A stretch of DNA of 64,000 nucleotides from assembly GCF_014648875.1 (NCBI RefSeq), contig NZ_BMRY01000011.1, positions 62,001 through 126,000 of the forward strand, written 5' to 3'. Position 1 is the first letter of the stretch, and every line of letters begins with the position of its first letter. The stretch comes from Streptomyces parvus (GTDB taxonomy: Bacteria; Actinomycetota; Actinomycetes; Streptomycetales; Streptomycetaceae). Below the pieces are notes generated by a model that saw nothing but the letters and a program-made list of their open reading frames with translations, searched no databases and was not told the DNA's origin. The translations under genes were made by a program, and so were the position numbers. Below, piece by piece: positions 7,371 through 15,023 of the stretch.

Positions 7371-10175
7371 GTGGTGGGGACCGCACAGCAACAGGACCGG
7401 CACGTCGGGAAGAAGAGACTTCTGTCGCTGCTCACGGCGGCCGCCGTGACGTTCGCCGCGAGCGTGGCGTTCGTCACCGGCGCGGGCCCGGCGGCCGCCG
7501 ACCCGGTCGAGGAGTGCACGGCCACGAAGGGTGCGATCGTCGCGGTGGACTTCGGGCCGTTCGGCGGCGATGTGGTGCGCGGCTGCGACACCACGCCGAC
7601 CACCGGCTACGAACTCCTCCACGAGGGCGGGTTCACCACCGAGGGCACCCAGCACGACGGTGACGGCTTCATCTGCCGGATCGGTACTGGTTCCTTCGAC
7701 TCGGGCACGCAGTACCCGACTCCGGCCACCGAGGACTGCGTGCTGACCCCGCAGGCCACCGCCTACTGGTCGTACTGGATCGCCTCGCCCGGCCAGGACA
7801 CCTGGTCCTACAGCCCGCTCGGCGCGATGAGCCGCAAGCCGCAGGCGGGCGACGTGGACGCCTGGGTGTTCGGCGGCACCGACGTCGGCGGCTCCACCGG
7901 CCGCCCCACGTTCACCCCCGACGAGGTCAGGGCCGGCGGGGGCGCGACGCCCGGCCCCACCGGGAACCCGACCGGCGGGCCGACGGTGCCCGCCGGGGAG
8001 ATCGACGTACCGGCCGCCGCCCGCTGGGTGAGCGGTCAACTGCGCGAGGGCACGCACGTGGTGGACGAAGGGTCCGACACGTCCAACGACTTCCTGACCA
8101 CGGAGGCCGCGTACGCGCTCGCGGCGGCGAACGGGAAGAGTCCCGCCCTGGACAGGGTGGCGGCCCATCTCGCCGGCCGCACCGACGCGTACGCCTACCC
8201 GGCCGGTGCGGCCGAGCCGCCCGCCGCCCCGGCGGCGGCCCGGCTGGCGCTGCTCGCGGCGGTCACCGAGGGCGACCCGCGCGACTTCGGCGGGCACGAT
8301 CTGCTCGGCGATCTCGTGGAGAACGTCTGCCCGGCCGGACCGGAGTCCGGCAGCCCCACGCCCGGCTGCACGGCCAAGGGCGATTTCCACGGCGCAACCT
8401 ATGCCGACGGTCAGGCGCTGGCCGTGCTGGCCTTGCTGCGCGGCGGCGTCGAGCCGCCCGCCGGATCCGAGGAGCGGCTGACCCAACTGATCTGCCAGGA
8501 CGGCTCGGTGACCAGCATCCTGCTGAGCCCCGGGGAGTACTGCGACGGCGACCCGGCGACCACCGGGCTGGTCGCGCTGGTGCTGGACGAGGCGGGCGGT
8601 CATGAGAAGGCCGTCGCCGAGATGCGTGCGTATCTGAAGAAGGCCCAGCTGACGTCGGGTGCGTTCCCCGCGTACAACGGGTCGCCCACCGGCTCCGTCG
8701 CGGCCACCGCGTACGCGGCGCAGGCGCTGCGGGCACTCGGTGACGGCGACGCCGCCGCCGCGGGGGTCGCCTGGCTCTCCCGGGAGCAACTGGACGACGG
8801 CGGGTTCGGGTTCGACGAGGGCGCCGCCGACGCCGCGATGTACGCGACGGCCCCCTCCGTGCTGGCGGGAGCGGGCACGGACCTGGTGAGGCTGGTCGCG
8901 AAGGCCCCTGAGCCCACCGTCCCGCCGACCACTCCCCCGGCGACCGGCGGCCCGACGACGCACCCGACAACGCAGCCGCCGACGCGTCCGCCGGGTGTGG
9001 GACCGGACCTGAAGAAGGGCATCGCGTTCCTCACCAGCCCGGCCAACCTCCACCAGGGCCGCTATTACCGGGACAACGAGAAGACGGGGCGCGGCGACTT
9101 CGGCCTCACCATCGACGGCGCGTTCGCGCTGGCGGCGACCGGCCACGACGACAACGCCCTGCGCACGATCGTGGACTTCCTGGAGCAGGGCGGCAAGGAC
9201 GGCGAGGGCCGGAGCCTGCACGACTGGACCGGTGTGGGCGGCAAGTACGCGCTCGGCGGCTCGATGGGCAAGGCGGCCGTCCTCGCCCAGGCCGTCGAAC
9301 GCGATCCGCGGGACTTCGGCGGCCAGGACCTGATCGCGGGGCTGGCCGACGCGGTCTGCGAGAAGCCGAGCACCGCCCCGGACCGCAGCTGCCCGGCCGC
9401 GGGCGCCTACACCTACGCCCCGTCGGTCTTCGCCCACTCCCTCGGGATCATCGCGCAGGTGCGCGCGGGCGAGGAGAAGGCGGCGAAGGCCCCGATCGCC
9501 TATCTGGCGGGCCTCCAGCACAGTTCCGGGGCCTGGCCGAGTCTGATCCCCGCGACGGGCGACTCGGAGGTGGACTCGACGGCGATGGCCGCGATGACGC
9601 TGGACCTGGTGCCGGGCGACGCGCACGCGGGCGCCGTGGACAAGGCGCTGTCCTGGCTGGCCTCGCAGCAGCTGGCGGACGGCGGGTTCCCCGGGGCGTC
9701 CGGCAACTCGGTCAACTCGGCGGGGCTCGCCGTGCAGGGCCTGTCCCTGGACGCGGAGAAGTACGACCGGCAGATCACGAAGGCGCTGAAGTTCCTCGCC
9801 TCGCAGCAGAACAAGGACGGCGGCTTCAACGTCGCGAAGGAGGGGCAGCGGGGCTCGGACATCCGCGCCTCGGCGCAGGCCGTCGGCGGGGCCACGGGCA
9901 TCTCCTTCGGCACTCTGACGCGGAGCCTGGAGGGCACCACACCGAACCCGGTGCCGTCCTCCTCCACCCCGCCGATCATCACCCCCGGGGACGCGGGCGG
10001 CACCGGGGGCATCGTGGACGCCGACGGCCCGGGGGCCGGCGGGGGCGGCCTCGCGTCGACCGGTGCGCAGGCGCTCGGCCTCGCGGCGGCAGCCGCGGTG
10101 CTGGTCCTGGCCGGCTGGCGCACGGTCGTGGCCGCCCGCAACCGGCGTGAGGCCGCGGCCGGCGGTGAACGGTGA
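7371..10175 (+). CDS. LASTG-anchored surface protein with two alpha/alpha-repeat domains, putative cobalamin-capture protein
   Basis: About 934 residues. The GTG at 7371 (or GTG 7374) follows GAGGGG and precedes a signal peptide ending near GPAAADPVEE. Residues about 45-190 form a Cys-containing domain (AYWSYWIASPGQDTWSYSPL) that recurs in the next gene. Two blocks of prenyltransferase/squalene-oxidase-like repeats follow (about 215-510 and 545-860) with QLDDGGFGF, QLADGGFPG and QNKDGGFNV motifs, separated by a Pro/Thr-rich linker. The C-terminus has LASTG at residues 894-898, a hydrophobic helix and a basic tail, the sorting signal of class E sortases. No DxDD motif is present, so cyclase activity is unlikely. 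It heads a riboswitch-controlled ECF operon, so it is probably a wall-displayed B12 scavenger (inference). Confidence 0.8.
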   Translation: MVGTAQQQDRHVGKKRLLSLLTAAAVTFAASVAFVTGAGPAAADPVEECTATKGAIVAVDFGPFGGDVVRGCDTTPTTGYELLHEGGFTTEGTQHDGDGFICRIGTGSFDSGTQYPTPATEDCVLTPQATAYWSYWIASPGQDTWSYSPLGAMSRKPQAGDVDAWVFGGTDVGGSTGRPTFTPDEVRAGGGATPGPTGNPTGGPTVPAGEIDVPAAARWVSGQLREGTHVVDEGSDTSNDFLTTEAAYALAAANGKSPALDRVAAHLAGRTDAYAYPAGAAEPPAAPAAARLALLAAVTEGDPRDFGGHDLLGDLVENVCPAGPESGSPTPGCTAKGDFHGATYADGQALAVLALLRGGVEPPAGSEERLTQLICQDGSVTSILLSPGEYCDGDPATTGLVALVLDEAGGHEKAVAEMRAYLKKAQLTSGAFPAYNGSPTGSVAATAYAAQALRALGDGDAAAAGVAWLSREQLDDGGFGFDEGAADAAMYATAPSVLAGAGTDLVRLVAKAPEPTVPPTTPPATGGPTTHPTTQPPTRPPGVGPDLKKGIAFLTSPANLHQGRYYRDNEKTGRGDFGLTIDGAFALAATGHDDNALRTIVDFLEQGGKDGEGRSLHDWTGVGGKYALGGSMGKAAVLAQAVERDPRDFGGQDLIAGLADAVCEKPSTAPDRSCPAAGAYTYAPSVFAHSLGIIAQVRAGEEKAAKAPIAYLAGLQHSSGAWPSLIPATGDSEVDSTAMAAMTLDLVPGDAHAGAVDKALSWLASQQLADGGFPGASGNSVNSAGLAVQGLSLDAEKYDRQITKALKFLASQQNKDGGFNVAKEGQRGSDIRASAQAVGGATGISFGTLTRSLEGTTPNPVPSSSTPPIITPGDAGGTGGIVDADGPGAGGGGLASTGAQALGLAAAAAVLVLAGWRTVVAARNRREAAAGGER

Positions 10176-11092
10176 ACCCGCGCCTGCTCCGTACCGTCGG
10201 CCGGGCCCTGGCCGTCCTCGGTCTGGCCGGCGCGGCGGTCCTCGCGCCCACCGGCCCGGCCTCGGCGGCCCCGCAGCCGATCGGCCGGTGCACCACCTCC
10301 TCGGGCGTGGTGCTGGCGGTCGACTTCAGCCACTGGGGCGGTCCCGTCTACCGCTCCTGCGGTACGACGCCGACGACCGGCTACGAGCTGCTCAACCAGG
10401 GCGGCTGGCGGACCACCGGCACCGGGCACGACGGCCCGGCGTTCATCTGCCGGATCGGCTACAGCGGATACCAGGGCGGCAAGCAGTACCCGACCTCGCA
10501 GCAGGAGGACTGCGTGCTCACCCCGCCCGCGTCCGCCTACTGGTCGTACTGGCACGCGGACCCCGGCGAGAACACCTGGGAGTACAGCCAGCTCGGCGCG
10601 ATGAGCTACCGGCCCCGGCCGGGCAGCGTGGATCTGTGGATCTTCGGCGGGACGAACATCGAGGGCACGAAGGGCCGCCCCACCGTCACCCCGGATCAGC
10701 TGCGCGCCCACAACTCCCGCCCTGTCGGCGGCGATCCGGCGCCGAAGCCCGAGCCGAAGCCCGACCCCGTACGGACCTCGCAGCGGCCGGCGGACGGCGA
10801 CCAGGCTCCACCGCCCTCCGAGAAGCCGTCCGAGAAACCTTCGGAGAAGCCCTCGAAGTCGGCGTCGCCGTCCGCTTCCGCCACACCCTCCCCCAGCCCG
10901 TCCGCCTCGGTGACGACGGGGGCGGCGGTGGCCACGCCGGAGAAGGGGGCGAAGGTGGTGGACGCCGCCCCGGCGGCGGACGCGGAGCACGACTCCGGGT
11001 CGATCGTGCCGGTGGCGGCGACAGCCGGTCTCGTGGTGGTCATCGGCGGCGCGGCCGTGTTCGCCGCGAAGCGCCGCCGCCGTGAGCAGTAG
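10172..11092 (+). CDS. Membrane-tethered protein sharing the Cys-containing domain of its neighbour, putative cobalamin uptake accessory
   Basis: A 306-residue exported protein. The GTG start at 10172 overlaps the upstream TGA (GTGA). The signal peptide ends near GPASAAPQP. Residues about 35-175 repeat the N-terminal domain of the 7371-10175 protein almost motif for motif: TTPTTGYELL, FICRIG, EDCVLTP, AYWSYW, then W.FGGTN. A low-complexity Pro/Glu/Lys/Ser stalk follows (EKPSEKPSEKPSK), and then a C-terminal helix with a basic end (AAKRRRREQ). There is no LAxTG, so it is probably anchored by the helix. It lies directly before the EcfT gene, so it may pass substrate from wall to membrane. The function is inferred only from context. 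Confidence 0.75.
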   Translation: MNPRLLRTVGRALAVLGLAGAAVLAPTGPASAAPQPIGRCTTSSGVVLAVDFSHWGGPVYRSCGTTPTTGYELLNQGGWRTTGTGHDGPAFICRIGYSGYQGGKQYPTSQQEDCVLTPPASAYWSYWHADPGENTWEYSQLGAMSYRPRPGSVDLWIFGGTNIEGTKGRPTVTPDQLRAHNSRPVGGDPAPKPEPKPDPVRTSQRPADGDQAPPPSEKPSEKPSEKPSKSASPSASATPSPSPSASVTTGAAVATPEKGAKVVDAAPAADAEHDSGSIVPVAATAGLVVVIGGAAVFAAKRRRREQ

Positions 11093-12284
11093 TCCGTACA
11101 CGGCCCGGACGGCCGAGGAGGGCACCGCCGCCGCGCCGGACACCGGCGGGCGGCGGCTGCCGCGCACGCTGCATCCGGTCGCCTGGTGGATCTGGGCGCT
11201 CGCGCTGGCGACGGCGGTGAGCCGGACCAACAATCCGCTGCTGCTCTTCCTGGTTCTCGCGGTGCTCGGTTACGTCATCACCGTGCGGCGCACCGAGGCG
11301 CCGTGGGCGCGCGGGTTCAAGTACTACCTGTACCTGGCGCTGACGGTCGTCGCGATCCGGGTGGTGTTCCGGGCGGTGTTCGCGACCGGCATGACCCCCG
11401 ACGACCACTACCTCTTCTCGCTCCCGCACATCCCGACGCCGGACTGGTACGCGGGCATCCAACTGGGCGGCCCCGTCTCACTGGAGGCGCTGCTGTCGGC
11501 CGCGACAGACGGGCTGCGCCTCGCCTGCATGCTGTGCTGCATCGGTGCGGCGAACACCCTCGCCAACCCGAAGCGGGCGCTGCGGGTGCTGCCCGGTGCG
11601 CTGTACGAACTCGGCGTCGCCGTCACCGTGTCGATCAGCGTCGCCCCCCAACTGGTGCAGAGTGTCCAGCGGGTGGCCCGGGCCCGGCGGCTGCGGGCCG
11701 GGCGCAACAAGGGGCTCAAGGCGCTGCGGGGCATCGTCGTGCCCGTGCTGGAGGACGCGCTGGAGCGGTCGTTGCGGCTGGCGGCGGCGATGGACTCGCG
11801 GGGCTACGGGCGGGCCGGCTCGGCGACCCGACGCTCACGCCGTTTGACCGGGGCGCTGATGCTGCTGGGCATGTGCGGACTGTGCGCCGGGGCGTACGGT
11901 CTCCTCGACGCGTCGGCGCCCAAACTGCTGGGGCTGCCCGCGCTGGCGGCCGGTTCGGTGCTCTGTCTGGCCGGGCTGCGGCTCGGCGGGCGGCGGGTGA
12001 CGCGGACGACGTACCGCCCGGATCCATGGCGGTTCGCGGAGTGGGCGGTGGCGTCCTGCGGGGTGCTCTCCGCCGTGCTGCTGTTCGTCAACGTCGGCTA
12101 CGACCCGGCCGAGTTGAACCCGTCCATCTATCCGCTGAGCTGGCCGACGCTGCCGCTCGTCCCGGCCGCCGCGATCCTGCTCGCGGGGGCGGCCGGATTC
12201 CTGGCCCCGCCGCCGGCCCCGCCGGCCCCTCCCGCCCCGCCCACCCCGCACATCACCGCACCGCGCACCGAGGAATCCGCATGA
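11082..12284 (+). CDS. ecfT: ECF transporter T component (energy-coupling transmembrane protein)
   Basis: Integral membrane coupling subunit of an energy-coupling-factor importer, linking the ATPase to the substrate-binding S component. Several hydrophobic segments are visible (PVAWWIWALALATAV, LLLFLVLAVLGYVI, then a C-terminal group). The cytoplasmic coupling segment contains the EcfT-type Arg-rich motifs RARRLRAG and AMDSRGYGR, the region that contacts the ATPases. Length is 400 residues, longer than the usual 260-300 because of an extra C-terminal membrane region and a Pro/Ala tail. The GTG at 11082 overlaps the upstream stop. It belongs to a tightly coupled operon running to 14877. Confidence 0.88.
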   Translation: MSSSPYTARTAEEGTAAAPDTGGRRLPRTLHPVAWWIWALALATAVSRTNNPLLLFLVLAVLGYVITVRRTEAPWARGFKYYLYLALTVVAIRVVFRAVFATGMTPDDHYLFSLPHIPTPDWYAGIQLGGPVSLEALLSAATDGLRLACMLCCIGAANTLANPKRALRVLPGALYELGVAVTVSISVAPQLVQSVQRVARARRLRAGRNKGLKALRGIVVPVLEDALERSLRLAAAMDSRGYGRAGSATRRSRRLTGALMLLGMCGLCAGAYGLLDASAPKLLGLPALAAGSVLCLAGLRLGGRRVTRTTYRPDPWRFAEWAVASCGVLSAVLLFVNVGYDPAELNPSIYPLSWPTLPLVPAAAILLAGAAGFLAPPPAPPAPPAPPTPHITAPRTEESA

Positions 12285-13987
12285 TCACCTTCGACCAGGT
12301 GTCCGTCGTGTACGACGGCGCCGACGAGCCGGTCCTGCGGGACGTGAACCTCTCGGTCGACGAGGGAGAACTGTGCCTCGTGGTGGGCCATACGGGGGTC
12401 GGCAAGTCGACCCTGCTGGGGGCGGTCAACGGGCTGGTCCCGCACTTCACCGGTGGCACGCTGTACGGCACGGTGACGGTCGGCGGCCGCGACACCGCCG
12501 ACCACCCGCCGCGCGAACTCGCCGATGTCGTGGGCGTGGTGGGCCAGGATCCGCTGGACGGCTTCGTCACGGACACGGTCGAGGAGGAACTGGCCTACGC
12601 GATGGAGCAGTTGGCGATCCCGCCGACGGTGATGCGCAAGCGGGTCGAGGAGACCCTCGATCTGCTCGGGCTCGCGGATCTGCGCCATCGGGCGCTGTAC
12701 GAGCTGTCCGGCGGTCAGCAGCAGCGCGTCGCGATCGGTTCCGTGCTCACCGCCCACCCGCGCGTCCTGGTGCTGGACGAGCCGACGTCCGCGCTCGACC
12801 CGACGGCGGCGGAAGAGGTGCTGGCCGCGGTGACCCGGCTGGTCCACGACCTGGGGGTGACGGTGCTGCTGGCCGAGCACCGGCTGGAGAGGGTGGTGCA
12901 GTACGCCGACCGGGTCATCCATCTGCCGGGGAACGGCCGGGTGGTGTCGGGCCCGCCGTCGGAGATCTTCACGACGTCGTCGATCGCCCCGCCCATCGTC
13001 GAGCTGGGCAGGGCCGCGGGCTGGTCGCCCCTGCCCCTGTCGGTACGCGATGCCCGCAGGGCCGCCCGACCGCTGCGCACGGTGCTGGAGGGCGCGGCTC
13101 CCCCGCCGGTGCGCGCGGTGCCGGACACACCGGGCGCGACCCTGCTCGGGGCCCGGGGGATCACCGTCGCCTACCGGGGCGTCCCGGCGGTGCGCGAGGT
13201 GGACCTCGACCTGCGGGCCGGGGAGGTCACGGCGCTGATGGGCCGCAACGGCTCGGGCAAGTCGTCACTGCTGTGGGCGCTCCAGGGTTCGGGGCCCCGT
13301 ACGGCCGGGACGGTCCGGGTGGCCCGGGGCGAGCCGGGGGCGGCGGACCGAAAGAAGGGCGGCGACCCGAAGAAGCTGTCGGCGGCCGAGGCCCGGCGGC
13401 TGGTCGGACTGGTTCCGCAGACCCCGACGGACCTGCTCTATCTGGAGAGCGTCAAGCAGGAACTCGACCAGGCGGACACCGAGTCCGGGGCCGGGGCCGG
13501 GGCCGGGATGGCGGACGGGGCCGGGATGGCGGCCGGGGCGAGGGGGCCGTCCGCGCGGGCGATCCTGGACCGGCTGGCTCCGGGCATCGACGGTGCGACG
13601 CATCCCCGCGACCTCTCCGAGGGCCAGAAGCTGGCGCTGGTTCTCGCGATCCAGCTGGTGGCGGCCCCCCGGGTGCTGCTGCTGGACGAACCGACGCGTG
13701 GCCTCGACTACCGGGCGAAGACACAGCTGATCGCGATGGTCGACGAACTGGCCGCCGAGGGACGGTCGGTGGTGGTATCCACGCACGACGTCGAGTTCGC
13801 GGCGCGCGCGGCGGACCGGGTCGTGGTGCTGGCCGAGGGCGACATCGTCGCGGACGGACCGACCACGGAGGTGATCGTCGCCTCGCCGGTCTTCGCCCCG
13901 CAGGTGGCGAAGATCCTCACGCCTCTGCCGTACCTGACGGTCGACCAGGTGACCGCGGTGCTGCCGGACGGGGAGGCGGACGCGTGA
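12281..13987 (+). CDS. ecfA: ECF transporter A component, two fused ATP-binding domains
   Basis: Cytoplasmic ATPase powering the ECF importer, with two ABC domains fused in one 568-residue chain (EcfA-EcfA'). The first domain has Walker A GHTGVGKST, signature LSGGQQQR and Walker B VLVLDEPTSALD. The second has Walker A GRNGSGKSS near residue 321, a variant signature DLSEGQKLA and Walker B VLLLDEPTRGLD. A low-complexity Gly/Ala/Met insertion (GAGAGAGMADGAGMAAGA) lies just before the second signature. The ATG at 12281 overlaps the EcfT stop. Both sites look catalytically complete. Confidence 0.93.
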   Translation: MITFDQVSVVYDGADEPVLRDVNLSVDEGELCLVVGHTGVGKSTLLGAVNGLVPHFTGGTLYGTVTVGGRDTADHPPRELADVVGVVGQDPLDGFVTDTVEEELAYAMEQLAIPPTVMRKRVEETLDLLGLADLRHRALYELSGGQQQRVAIGSVLTAHPRVLVLDEPTSALDPTAAEEVLAAVTRLVHDLGVTVLLAEHRLERVVQYADRVIHLPGNGRVVSGPPSEIFTTSSIAPPIVELGRAAGWSPLPLSVRDARRAARPLRTVLEGAAPPPVRAVPDTPGATLLGARGITVAYRGVPAVREVDLDLRAGEVTALMGRNGSGKSSLLWALQGSGPRTAGTVRVARGEPGAADRKKGGDPKKLSAAEARRLVGLVPQTPTDLLYLESVKQELDQADTESGAGAGAGMADGAGMAAGARGPSARAILDRLAPGIDGATHPRDLSEGQKLALVLAIQLVAAPRVLLLDEPTRGLDYRAKTQLIAMVDELAAEGRSVVVSTHDVEFAARAADRVVVLAEGDIVADGPTTEVIVASPVFAPQVAKILTPLPYLTVDQVTAVLPDGEADA

Positions 13988-14877
13988 AGAACCCCGACGG
14001 TCTCCAGGACGCGGGCGGCCTCACCGAGCGCTCCGCCGGCGCCATCCGTATCACCCCGCGCGCCGGAATCGTGATCACCATGGCGGCCTTCCTCGGCCTG
14101 GTCGCCTTCTTCTGGCCCTTCGTCGTCGCCCCGGGCAAGCTGGGTGCGGCCTACGCGCCGCCCCTGATCTTCGGCGTACTGCTGGTGCTCGTCCTGTGCG
14201 TCGTGATCTCCGAGATCGCCGAGGGCGGGATCAACTCCAAGGCGCTGGCGATGCTGGGTGTGCTCTCCGCCGTCAACGCGGCGCTGCGCCCGCTCGGGGC
14301 GGGGACGGCGGGCATCGAGACGGTGTTCTTCGTCCTCGTCCTGGCGGGCCGGGTCTACGGCCCCGGCTTCGGCTTCACCCTGGGCTGCACATCGCTGTTC
14401 GCGTCCGCGCTGATCACCGGCGGGGTCGGCCCGTGGATGCCGTACCAGATGTTCGGCTGCGCGTTCGTCGGCATGCTCGCGGGCCTGCTGCCGCGGGCCA
14501 CGGGGCGCCGGGAGGTCGTGATGCTCGCCGTCTACGGATCGCTCTCGGGTTATCTCTTCGGCTTTCTGCTGAACCTGTCGTTCTGGCCGTTCTCGCTGGA
14601 CCCGAACAGCTCGATCGCCTACCTTCCCGGTCTGCCCTTCACCGAACAGTGGCAGCGCTACCTGGCGTTCGACGTGGCCACGTCCCTCGGCTGGGACACC
14701 GGACGGGCCGTCACCAACTTCGTCTGCGTGATGCTGGCGGGCCCCGCTGTCCTCACCACGTTCCGCCGGGCCGCGCGCAAGGCGCGGTTCCGGGCGCCGG
14801 TGCGGTTCGCCGGGCGGGAGCCGGGGGGTGACGTGCCCACCGCACGGCCGGCCGGCGATGGTTCCCGTACGATATGA
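13984..14877 (+). CDS. ECF transporter S component, probably cobalamin-specific
   Basis: Substrate-binding membrane subunit of the importer, 297 residues with about six hydrophobic helices (AGIVITMAAFLGLVAFFWPF, IFGVLLVLVLCVVISEIA, MFGCAFVGMLAGLL and others). An N-terminal cytoplasmic segment and a charged C-terminal tail flank them. Motifs such as MLGVLSAVNAALRPLG and FGFTLGCTSLFASALITGG resemble actinobacterial ECF S components. The GTG at 13984 overlaps the ATPase stop (GTGA). The substrate assignment rests on the cobalamin riboswitch upstream of the operon, not on a recognised binding motif. It is the last gene of the operon. Confidence 0.82.
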   Translation: MKNPDGLQDAGGLTERSAGAIRITPRAGIVITMAAFLGLVAFFWPFVVAPGKLGAAYAPPLIFGVLLVLVLCVVISEIAEGGINSKALAMLGVLSAVNAALRPLGAGTAGIETVFFVLVLAGRVYGPGFGFTLGCTSLFASALITGGVGPWMPYQMFGCAFVGMLAGLLPRATGRREVVMLAVYGSLSGYLFGFLLNLSFWPFSLDPNSSIAYLPGLPFTEQWQRYLAFDVATSLGWDTGRAVTNFVCVMLAGPAVLTTFRRAARKARFRAPVRFAGREPGGDVPTARPAGDGSRTI

Positions 14878-14945
14878 CCGCCCTGGACTCCAGTTCGCCC
14901 CCGGAATGGTTGCAGCACCGCTTGAGATGCGATACGCCGACAATA

Positions 14946-14994
14946 GCCGCGAGCCGCGAGCCGCGAGCCGCGAGCCGCGAGCCGCGAGCCGCGC
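14946..14994. repeat. Seven-copy heptamer tandem repeat (GCCGCGA)
   Basis: Six perfect copies of GCCGCGA and a seventh ending in C instead of A occupy 49 bases in the gap between the ECF operon (ending at 14877) and the gene at 15024. The last unit falls where the -35 region of the downstream promoter would be, given its -10 at 15012-15017. Seven-base units can gain or lose copies by slipped-strand replication. Confidence 0.95.
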
Positions 14995-15011
14995 TGAGGC
15001 GGTCTGCCCCG

Positions 15012-15017
15012 TAGCCT
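15012..15017 (+). promoter_or_regulatory. -10 element of a leaderless-type promoter
   Basis: TAGCCT is followed by six bases and the GTG at 15024 (or twelve bases to the ATG at 15030). This spacing is typical of leaderless actinobacterial transcripts. No clear Shine-Dalgarno is present at either start. Confidence 0.5.
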
Positions 15018-15023
15018 TTCGGG

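Noticed and set aside
7371..10175. Terpene cyclase or squalene-hopene cyclase
   Set aside because: QW-like repeats are present but no DxDD or equivalent catalytic motif was found, and the protein is exported and wall-anchored.
9500..11233. Long minus-strand open frame under the surface protein genes
   Set aside because: No recognisable motif and no ribosome site; the plus strand carries signal peptides, repeats and coupled starts that explain the region.
14946..14994. CRISPR-like array
   Set aside because: The units are seven bases with no spacers; it is a simple tandem repeat.
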